DNA of 5,419 nt from Candidatus Nanohalarchaeota archaeon (GTDB lineage: Archaea > EX4484-52 > B79-G9). The notes below the pieces were generated by a model, which did not search any database, was not told the origin of the DNA, and saw only the letters and a list, made by a program, of their open reading frames with translations. The position numbers and the translations under genes are program-made. The first letter of the stretch is position 1, and each line of letters begins with the position of its first letter. Shown here piece after piece: positions 1 to 4,950 of this stretch. The DNA lies in NCBI GenBank assembly GCA_017610545.1, contig JAFCBV010000051.1, forward strand, positions 1-5,419. The letters run 5' to 3'.

Positions 1-59
1 AGGATCGGATAAGCGCGGTTTTTCATAGAATCCCATTAGAACAGTAGACGAACTGCTAA

Positions 60-491
60 TCGCTACATCTTCGGTGGTGCAAAAAGGAGTTCTCAAACCT
101 TGTGCGCGCGAAAAAAGCAGGCGTAACTGTGCCTGAACCTTATGCTTTTTTGAATAACATCCTTGTGCTTGAATACATAGGAAAAGACGATATTGCACCT
201 CCATTAAACAAAGCACACATAAAAGACCCTAAAAAAGTATTTGATACAATAATCAAAGAAACAAAAAAGCTTTACAAAGACGCAGGGCTTGTGCACGCGG
301 ATTTAAGCCAGTTCAACATACTCATGGACGACGGAAAAGTTGTCCTGATTGATTTTGGTCAGGCAACCCTTCCGACACACCCCCATGCGGACGAGTTTCT
401 TGAAAGAGATGTTCGAAACATCTGCAACTACTTCTCAAAGCTTGGCGTCAAGTGTGACGAGAAAAATGTTATTGAGCAAATAAGGGGCTAA
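60..491 (+). CDS. RIO1-type serine/threonine protein kinase, N-terminally incomplete
   Basis: This is the C-terminal part of a RIO1-family atypical kinase, a cytoplasmic ATPase/kinase that in Archaea and eukaryotes acts in maturation of the small ribosomal subunit. Visible motifs are the hinge-like segment LNNILVLEYIG (about 156-189), the catalytic loop HADLSQFN with its Asp codon at 300-302, and the metal-binding segment IDFGQA (codons from about 348). The RIO1-typical segment HADEFLERDVRN and an FSKLGVK tail follow. A GTG at 102 would give 129 aa, but the same frame reads RWCKKEFSNL just upstream (72-101), which matches the conserved RIO1 stretch W-x-x-KEF-x-NL. The GTG is therefore internal and not the true start. 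Stops at 45-47 and 57-59 interrupt the frame where family homology should continue, so the first bases are probably frameshifted. The ATP-binding N-lobe lies outside the window. The stop overlaps that of the convergent membrane-protein gene. Confidence 0.88.
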   Translation, partial: SLHLRWCKKEFSNLVRAKKAGVTVPEPYAFLNNILVLEYIGKDDIAPPLNKAHIKDPKKVFDTIIKETKKLYKDAGLVHADLSQFNILMDDGKVVLIDFGQATLPTHPHADEFLERDVRNICNYFSKLGVKCDEKNVIEQIRG

Positions 492-1264
492 CGCTTTTTC
501 TTTCTTCCTGTTGTTTTCGCGTACTCCATATAGAAAGAAGTATACGCAAGTGCAGACACAGGCTGTATGAATAAAAGGGAGATAACTATCCAGACCACCG
601 GAATATAGCTGATTATGAAGTCTGCAGCAAAGAAGACAAGTACAAGCGCAAGGAACTGAATGTAGTTGCCCCGCACAACAGCATAGCTTTTCCTGACCGC
701 GTCTATCGCCCTTTCTCCACTGACAACAACAGCTTGATTAATCAACGAGAACAGCAACGCGAAAAGCGAGAAAACAACCACTTCAATGGTCATTACAACA
801 TCAAATAGTGCAAGATTTCCGGCAAGAACATAAAGTGTCGGAAAAAATAATAGTGCGCCGCCTACAAGAAGTACAGCGACTGTAAAAAGTTGCGCACCAA
901 TCACGGTTTTGTATTTCTCTTTTGCGACATTGAACATTGTATCGATTTTTACATTCTTTTTTCCAAGCGCGTCCATATAGACTCCGATAAGCCCTGCGCG
1001 AAGCACAAGAGCAACGAGAATCACTACTATAAATAAGAGGCCTGAAAGGATAAAGTATGGAGATGCCATAATTTGAGGTGCATATTCTTCGCTTATGATT
1101 CCTTCTGCATCTACATAGGGACGGGCACTTAACGCCATTCCTCCAACAACAAACATCATTAACCCAATAACAATCGTAATTGCAATCATCTGCGCGCCTA
1201 TGATTGTCAGGAAATTTTTCTTATATGCGTTCCACGCATTTTCAATGTGTTCTTTGAGTGCCAT
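488..1264 (-). CDS. Six-helix integral membrane protein with internal repeats, function unknown
   Basis: A 258-aa polytopic membrane protein that I cannot assign to a named function. Hydrophobic segments lie near residues 22-44, 71-90, 122-142, 153-178, 203-219 and 222-243, and the C-terminus is basic (GRKKKR). Three segments resemble each other: AWNAYKKNFLTIIGAQ (10-25), NVAKEKYKTVIGAQ (112-125) and RKSYAVVRGNYIQF (191-204). Each is an amphipathic, Tyr/Lys-rich helix entering a membrane helix, so the protein looks like three copies of an interfacial helix plus helical hairpin. This architecture recalls uncharacterised prokaryotic families such as DUF975 and the membrane domain of some glycerophosphodiester phosphodiesterases; that comparison is by eye only. 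The ATG at 1264 is supported by an in-frame TGA shortly upstream and by a TATA box about 26 nt away, predicting a leaderless mRNA. The gene converges on the RIO1 gene, and their stop codons overlap. Confidence 0.85.
   Translation of the reverse strand: MALKEHIENAWNAYKKNFLTIIGAQMIAITIVIGLMMFVVGGMALSARPYVDAEGIISEEYAPQIMASPYFILSGLLFIVVILVALVLRAGLIGVYMDALGKKNVKIDTMFNVAKEKYKTVIGAQLFTVAVLLVGGALLFFPTLYVLAGNLALFDVVMTIEVVVFSLFALLFSLINQAVVVSGERAIDAVRKSYAVVRGNYIQFLALVLVFFAADFIISYIPVVWIVISLLFIQPVSALAYTSFYMEYAKTTGRKKKR
493..507 (+). terminator. Possible T-rich archaeal terminator for the RIO1 gene
   Basis: A pyrimidine tract with runs of T (CTTTTTCTTTCTTCC) starts two bases after the RIO1 stop codon. Archaeal RNA polymerase often terminates at T-rich tracts without a hairpin. 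The same bases encode, on the other strand, the KKKR tail of the membrane protein, so the T-richness may simply reflect lysine codons. Confidence 0.35.
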
Positions 1265-1285
1265 AGGACTTATTCACCATCATAC

Positions 1286-1294
1286 ATTATAAAA
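1286..1294 (-). promoter_or_regulatory. TATA box for the membrane-protein gene, leaderless
   Basis: On the minus strand the sequence TTTTATAAT lies between the stop of the MinD-like gene and the ATG at 1264. Its centre is about 26 nt from the ATG, the usual TATA-to-transcription-start distance in Archaea, so transcription should begin at or next to the start codon. No Shine-Dalgarno-like sequence directly precedes this ATG, which fits. The T-rich stretch just before it (1291-1298) could also help terminate the upstream gene. Confidence 0.55.
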
Positions 1295-1299
1295 GAAAC

Positions 1300-2067
1300 C
1301 TATCTTCTAAAAAACTCCATTATTTGTTCATGTAATGCAGCAAACCCTTGTTTTTGCGGCTCTTCGCCGCATAGGTGACCTGCGAGTTGCACTATTGCTT
1401 TTGAAGTCCTGTTTTTCGGTGCGTGTATTACAAGCGGTGTGCGATGGGCTATTGCCTCGCGCACTTTCCTGTGGTCATGAAGCGTTGCAAGGACCTGCAT
1501 CTTCGTCATACTCTCTATAGACTCTTTTGTAAGCTCATGGCCCTCGCGCATGACTTTGTTAAGCACAAGGCCAAGGACTTCTTTTCCCTTTCGCTCTGCC
1601 AGCTTTTTTGCTGCAACAGCGTTTGCAACAGCAGGGTGCTCTGGATTTGTCACTATCAGCACGGCATCAGATGTCTCGATAGCGGCCTCAACTTCCTTGT
1701 CTGTACCTGCTGCGGAGTCTATTAATATGAAGTCATTTGCACCAATAAGGGGCTTTATGCATTTTTTAAGGCCACCGTAATCAATTGAAAGATCATCAAG
1801 ATGTGCCGGTATTACCGAGAAACCCGCCGGATGCCGATACATTGCCTGCGTGATGAATGCATCATTTCTAAGAACGTCGTTGAGTGATATAGGGCAACAA
1901 TCTGCAGAAGGAAGCCCAAGATGCATACCAAGGTTCGCGCCGGTGACGTTGCCGTCAATCACAGTCACATTCTTGCCCTTCTTGGCAAGCGATGCACCAA
2001 GATTAGAGACCAAAGTGGTCTTTCCGACACCGCCTTTTCCTGAAATAACTGAGATTATTCTTGTCAT
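1300..2067 (-). CDS. MinD/ParA-family P-loop ATPase
   Basis: A 255-aa SIMIBI-class ATPase of the MinD/ParA/Mrp group, normal in length for archaeal MinD-like proteins. The deviant Walker A motif GKGGVGKTT is at residues 10-18, with the signature Lys11 and Lys16. The switch I region reads IDGNVTGANL (37-46). The switch II / Walker B strand is FILIDSAAG (113-121, Asp117), followed by AVLIVTNPEHPAV, and a base-contacting Asn lies in VLNK (168-171). The C-terminus (243-255) could form an amphipathic helix ending FFRR, comparable in position to the membrane-targeting helix of MinD; this is inference. Family members switch between monomer and dimer with ATP to position cell components on membranes or DNA. 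The partner and cargo cannot be told from the sequence. Position 40, where the family usually has the Asp that helps activate water, is Asn. Start: ATG at 2067 with AAGGAAAG about 8 nt upstream as a weak ribosome-binding site. Confidence 0.9.
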   Translation of the reverse strand: MTRIISVISGKGGVGKTTLVSNLGASLAKKGKNVTVIDGNVTGANLGMHLGLPSADCCPISLNDVLRNDAFITQAMYRHPAGFSVIPAHLDDLSIDYGGLKKCIKPLIGANDFILIDSAAGTDKEVEAAIETSDAVLIVTNPEHPAVANAVAAKKLAERKGKEVLGLVLNKVMREGHELTKESIESMTKMQVLATLHDHRKVREAIAHRTPLVIHAPKNRTSKAIVQLAGHLCGEEPQKQGFAALHEQIMEFFRR

Positions 2068-2110
2068 GATATCTTTCCTTACAGCAAATCAAACTATGTA
2101 CTTCATGTCT

Positions 2111-2119
2111 TAATATAGT
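2111..2119 (-). promoter_or_regulatory. Probable TATA box of the MinD-like gene
   Basis: Minus-strand ACTATATTA, in the A/T-rich context TTAAAACTATATTAAG. Its centre is about 48 nt upstream of the ATG at 2067, so a start about 25 nt downstream would leave a leader of some 20-25 nt containing the GGAAAG element. This promoter therefore looks leadered, unlike the other three TATA boxes in the window. Confidence 0.45.
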
Positions 2120-2126
2120 TTTAAGT

Positions 2127-2169
2127 TTGATATCAATCTTCTTTGCAAAGGCTTACAATCTTGCAAGAT
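2127..2169. promoter_or_regulatory. Cluster of three perfect palindromes upstream of the MinD-like promoter
   Basis: Three perfect palindromes occur within 43 bp: TTGATATCAA (2127-2136), CTTTGCAAAG (2141-2150) and ATCTTGCAAGAT (2158-2169). The latter two share a TTGCAA core and have centres 18 bp apart. In the direction of minD transcription they lie just upstream of the TATA box, where dimeric archaeal regulators may bind. They could be an operator array for this gene. No regulator is identified, and the third one overlaps the end of the micro-ORF. Confidence 0.35.
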
Positions 2170-2221
2170 AGTCTTTGACTTTTGCTTTCAGTTTCTTTTT
2201 TTTGGTTTCTTCAACCATCAT
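2153..2221 (-). CDS. Possible 22-codon basic micro-ORF, translationally coupled
   Basis: A short reading frame starts with tandem ATG ATG, overlapping the TGA stop of the 87-aa membrane protein as ATGA. It encodes a Lys-rich peptide whose first half contains KKKK and which ends KVKDYLARL, then TAA. The last codons of the upstream gene contain GGGAG, a good Shine-Dalgarno match 4 nt before the first ATG, so re-initiation is plausible. Alternatively the frame is the true C-terminal tail of the upstream protein. It is offset by -1, and one missing or extra base, or programmed slippage, would fuse the two into a ~109-residue protein ending in a basic amphipathic helix. The peptide is too short for a homology call, so its being translated is only a possibility. 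Confidence 0.4.
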   Translation of the reverse strand: MMVEETKKKKLKAKVKDYLARL

Positions 2222-2481
2222 CCCACTCCCGGCGGAGCTTTCTCTCCGAATTTTGATATAATGATTGGTGTCGAGGCTCCTATCCATATGGACTGCAAAG
2301 GGCTGTTCGATGCCAGTGCAAGTGCCAATAGCCCACCCAGAACGGCAACGATTAGTGAAATCAGAAGCAGTCCGCTAGGGTAAGAAAACTTTCCATCCTC
2401 TTTCATTATTTTGTGGATGCGAATGACTTCCGGCGCGCACCCGCCGACAAAGCCATAAAAGAATATTGTATAAACATCCAT
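2218..2481 (-). CDS. Small two-helix membrane protein, uncharacterised
   Basis: An 87-aa protein I recognise only in outline. Residues 3-24 are hydrophobic and end GGCAPEVIRIHKI, suggesting a half-embedded N-terminal helix. A clear membrane helix spans about 36-58 (YPSGLLLISLIVAVLGG and on). A second hydrophobic segment, about 61-76, contains IWIGASTPIIIS, and a short FGEKAPPGVG tail follows. Small archaeal membrane proteins with an APE-I-R-L/I motif, one GG-containing helix and a G-x-S/T-x-PI-I-S helix occur elsewhere, but from memory I can give no function. The ATG at 2481 is supported by a TATA box about 30 nt upstream, giving a leaderless or nearly leaderless transcript. The gene is followed by an overlapping basic micro-ORF that may be its displaced C-terminus, so the annotated end could be wrong. 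Confidence 0.75.
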   Translation of the reverse strand: MDVYTIFFYGFVGGCAPEVIRIHKIMKEDGKFSYPSGLLLISLIVAVLGGLLALALASNSPLQSIWIGASTPIIISKFGEKAPPGVG

Positions 2482-2505
2482 ACAACATTATAGTATCATT
2501 CTGCC

Positions 2506-2515
2506 TTATATATTT
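2506..2515 (-). promoter_or_regulatory. TATA box for the 87-aa membrane protein
   Basis: Minus-strand AAATATATAA within AAAAAATATATAAGG, a strong archaeal TATA match preceded by A-rich sequence suitable for TFB contact. Its centre is about 29 nt from the ATG at 2481, implying a leader of only a few bases. The same interval is the only spacer after the beta-propeller gene, which has no T-run terminator of its own. Confidence 0.6.
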
Positions 2516-2550
2516 TTTATTTTTTACTATGCATAAACACAAGCGAAATA

Positions 2551-3864
2551 TCAAAGCCTGAAAAGCTTTTCTATATTTTCAGTATCTTTTTTCTTTTTAT
2601 TGTCTTTCTCAGAGTAGTTGGCAGACCCCTCAACATACTTCATGTCCTGCAGGGACTTGTACGCGCCAATACCCACAACATCCGTATATGGGCTTTCTAC
2701 TTGCGCCTCAATTGCAAAAATATCACTAACGCCGTACTTTTCAATAACCGTAGATGATTCCGGAAGTGCAATTTCAACATCGCCTTCAAAAATAGAAAAC
2801 ATACTTTCATCCCACCATGACATGGGCTTTATTGCCCCTGAAGAAATAGTTACTCCCCGGGGTGCTTTTGACTTGAAAGCCCATATAGGATTGCCCTCCA
2901 TGTCAAGGCACCTAAGATGGCCGTCAAAAGAAGTAAAATACAGATTGTTGCCAAATAACACAGGCGTACAGGAAAACGAGAACGCATCCACAGTTTCTGA
3001 AGACCTGTAAGACCAAACCTTGCTCCCTTCTTTGTCAAGAGCATATATCCCATCTGAGCCTACATATATTCTGTTTTCTGTAAGCAAAGGGCTTATTGCC
3101 ATACCCATATTTGCCCTAAATTTCCATTTCATGCAACCGCTCTTTTTGTCAAGCGCATAAAGATACCTGTCGCGGCTCCCAAAATAAACAGTGTCTTCAT
3201 CACATGAAATGCAGTTGTACGCTTCCTCGCTTGAGTGAAATTTCCAGAGAAGCGCCCCCGTATTCTTGTCAAAAGCATAAAGCCAACCCATTGAATCTGC
3301 AGCATAAACCGCGTTATACGAAATACAAGGCGCTCCAAGAAGAATTTCGCCGTCTGCCCGAAATTTCCATATCAAAGAGCCGTCAAGCCCGAGACAGTAC
3401 AGGTAATTATCTGTTGAGCCAAAATATATTTTGTCATCATCAATAACTGAATCTGAAAAAATCTCGTTGTTTGTCTTGAACTTCCAGAGAATTTGGCGCG
3501 TTTCTGCAGAAACGGCATAAAAATATGAGTCACATGAGCCAAAGTAGATGATTTTGTCTCTGACAATAGGGGATGAAATAATGAGTCCATTGGTGCGCAC
3601 TTTCCAGAGAACGCGTTTTTCCTCAATCGATACCGCATAAAGATTGTTGTCAAAACACCCAAAATACAAAACACCGTCAAGTAAAGCAGGCGATGACATT
3701 ATGATGCCGTCTGTTAATACACTCCAAACTTCATTCCCGGTTTCAGTATCAACTGCATAGAAATACTTGTCGCACGCACCAAAATACGCCACATTTTCAT
3801 GTATGGCAGGGCACGTGAAAATACCGCCACCCTCACCAATTTTTTTGAAGTCTATTGCAGGCAT
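2551..3864 (-). CDS. Cytoplasmic eight-bladed PQQ-like beta-propeller protein
   Basis: A 437-aa protein made of PQQ-like (BamB/quinoprotein-type) propeller repeats. Eight units of about 40 residues follow the pattern IYFGSxDxYLYAVDxxTGxxLWKFxT. Each ends in a Trp, at residues 47, 87, 127, 166, 207, 247, 284 and 328, so a closed eight-bladed ring is expected for residues ~5-335. Residues 336-437 are a different tail that contains SWWDESMFSIFEGD and ends in a Lys-rich segment and IEKLFRL. Most relatives are secreted or periplasmic, but this one has no signal peptide or membrane helix and is predicted to be cytoplasmic. I see no basis for calling it a quinone-dependent enzyme; ligand or protein binding is more likely. 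The frame could extend upstream to 4005, but ATG 3864 is preferred. It lies ~26 nt from a TATA box, the repeats begin right after it, and the extension is Cys/Phe-rich and would run into the divergent gene. Confidence 0.85.
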   Translation of the reverse strand: MPAIDFKKIGEGGGIFTCPAIHENVAYFGACDKYFYAVDTETGNEVWSVLTDGIIMSSPALLDGVLYFGCFDNNLYAVSIEEKRVLWKVRTNGLIISSPIVRDKIIYFGSCDSYFYAVSAETRQILWKFKTNNEIFSDSVIDDDKIYFGSTDNYLYCLGLDGSLIWKFRADGEILLGAPCISYNAVYAADSMGWLYAFDKNTGALLWKFHSSEEAYNCISCDEDTVYFGSRDRYLYALDKKSGCMKWKFRANMGMAISPLLTENRIYVGSDGIYALDKEGSKVWSYRSSETVDAFSFSCTPVLFGNNLYFTSFDGHLRCLDMEGNPIWAFKSKAPRGVTISSGAIKPMSWWDESMFSIFEGDVEIALPESSTVIEKYGVSDIFAIEAQVESPYTDVVGIGAYKSLQDMKYVEGSANYSEKDNKKKKDTENIEKLFRL

Positions 3865-3879
3865 AAACACAAAGTGTTT
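3865..3879. promoter_or_regulatory. Inverted repeat next to the propeller-gene start codon
   Basis: AAACAC and GTGTTT form perfect 6-bp arms around a 3-bp AAA spacer. The element fills the space between the shared TATA box and the ATG at 3864, covering the predicted transcription start of the propeller gene. A dimeric repressor bound there would block that start directly. There is no equivalent repeat on the pentapeptide-gene side. Confidence 0.35.
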
Positions 3880-3885
3880 TTGTAG

Positions 3886-3893
3886 ATTTATAA
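3886..3893. promoter_or_regulatory. Shared bidirectional TATA box for the divergent pair
   Basis: The plus strand reads ATTTATAA and the minus strand TTATAAAT, with a symmetric TTATAA core at 3888-3893. The plus-strand ATG at 3916 and the minus-strand ATG at 3864 lie about 25.5 and 26.5 nt from the core centre. That is the standard archaeal TATA-to-start distance in both directions. One TBP site could therefore direct two leaderless transcripts, with orientation set by flanking TFB-recognition bases. No other good TATA box is visible in the 51-bp gap. Confidence 0.6.
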
Positions 3894-3915
3894 GGCATTG
3901 GCAACAGGTAAAATT

Positions 3916-4941
3916 ATGCACAAAGAAGAAATTCCTGTAGTGCGAAAGCTCACAAAGGACGAACTTCTTGCGCGCTACAAGGACGGCGAACGCAACTTCA
4001 GCCACTGCATTTGCCTTAATCAGGACTTTTCAGGTACGAGCCTTCCTGGCGCGAATTTTGGCCATGCAAAGCTTATCGGTTCTTCATTTGCCAATGCAAA
4101 CCTTGAGGGAACAAGCTTTGTCAATGCAGAGCTTTCGCTTGCTTCCTTTAAGGGCGCGAACCTGAAGGATACGAACTTCTCACTTGCTGTAATCAGCATG
4201 GCTGACTTTTCAGGCACAGACAAGTCTTCTGCGAATTTCTCTGGTGCCATATCTACAGGCAGCACAGATTCAGGAAAAGAAAAGCTTACAGTGGACGCAG
4301 TTCTACAGGCGTATTCAAAAGGCAGAAGAGAGTTTAGCGGCGTATTTATTGCAAACGCTGACTTTCAGGGGAAAAAGCTTCAGGGAATTATTTTCAAAGG
4401 GGCTGTTATTCAAAACAGCAACTTTTCGTGGTGCGACTTGACAGGAGCTGATTTTTCAAAAGCAGACCTCATGAATGCCTCTTTTGAAGGCGCGACACTC
4501 AGGAACACGGGTTTTTCAAGGGCTTACATGTACTTGTCAAGCATAAAGAACGCGCACATTGACAACACGAATTTCGAGGGCGCAGACCTCACGTGGTCCG
4601 ATATAACAGGCGCAAACATAGCCTCTGCAAAAATCAGCGAGGCAAACCTTGCATGGACTATTGTTGACGGCTCAAAGCTATCAGAAAACCAGTTTTTCAG
4701 CATAGCCCCGGGTATGCTTCAGACAATAAAGTTTCTTTCTGTCGAAGGAAGCACGGGCAAACAAACAAGTACATCAAAGCCAAAGACAGTATATCTTTTT
4801 TCAGGTGACAATGCAAAGGAGCTTTACGGTGCAGAGGGCATACAATTCGATTATATCCATAAAGCCAACGATGTGTATGCTCCCGAAAAACCATATGCTG
4901 ATGCATCGAAAAACAAGAAATTTGGCGAGTATGAACGGTGA
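3916..4941 (+). CDS. Tandem pentapeptide-repeat protein with two capped beta-helices
   Basis: A 341-aa pentapeptide-repeat protein, a family that folds as right-handed quadrilateral beta-helices and usually acts through protein binding. Domain 1 (about 28-113) has a large hydrophobic residue every fifth position, alternating Phe and Leu: F38, L43, F48, L53, F58, L63, F68, L73, F78, L83, F88. Domain 2 (about 140-260) continues from F140 through F150, L155, F160, F170, L175, F180, L185, F190, L195, F200 and F220 to F260. Each domain is preceded by the same cap, LTKDELLARYKDGERNFS (12-29) and LTVDAVLQAYSKGRREFS (124-141), so the protein arose by duplication. A non-repeat tail (~262-341) is rich in Lys, Tyr and Asp. 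No signal peptide or membrane helix is present. A TTG at 3898 would add six residues, but ATG 3916 is preferred because it lies 25-26 nt from the shared TATA box and matches a leaderless start. The gene is divergent from the propeller gene and probably co-regulated with it. Confidence 0.88.
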   Translation: MHKEEIPVVRKLTKDELLARYKDGERNFSHCICLNQDFSGTSLPGANFGHAKLIGSSFANANLEGTSFVNAELSLASFKGANLKDTNFSLAVISMADFSGTDKSSANFSGAISTGSTDSGKEKLTVDAVLQAYSKGRREFSGVFIANADFQGKKLQGIIFKGAVIQNSNFSWCDLTGADFSKADLMNASFEGATLRNTGFSRAYMYLSSIKNAHIDNTNFEGADLTWSDITGANIASAKISEANLAWTIVDGSKLSENQFFSIAPGMLQTIKFLSVEGSTGKQTSTSKPKTVYLFSGDNAKELYGAEGIQFDYIHKANDVYAPEKPYADASKNKKFGEYER

Positions 4942-4950
4942 ACAATCTAA

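Noticed and set aside
1335..2113. Several plus-strand open frames opposite the MinD-like gene.
   Set aside because: They are antisense shadows with low-complexity Ser/Phe/Leu composition and no motifs.
2190..2211. Eight-T run on the plus strand, considered as a terminator.
   Set aside because: No plus-strand gene ends nearby. The run is the complement of the Lys codons in the micro-ORF.
2551..3864. Calling the propeller a PQQ-dependent dehydrogenase.
   Set aside because: Only the repeat fold is visible. There is no signal peptide and no recognisable quinone- or metal-site motif, and the length is short for those enzymes.
2530..3872. The 12-mer GCATAAACACAA occurs at 2531-2542 and again at 3861-3872, flanking the propeller gene like short direct repeats.
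   Set aside because: A 12-bp match somewhere in an A/T-rich 5.4-kb window is expected about once by chance, and no other mobile-element feature accompanies it.
3865..4005. Upstream extension of the propeller frame by 47 residues to an ATG at 4005.
   Set aside because: It would overlap the start of the pentapeptide gene, gives Cys/Phe-rich sequence without domain character, and ignores the well-placed TATA box for ATG 3864.
4020..4265. Minus-strand open frame of 81 codons inside the pentapeptide gene.
   Set aside because: It is a mirror of the regular pentapeptide coding pattern, with no promoter or ribosome-binding site of its own.
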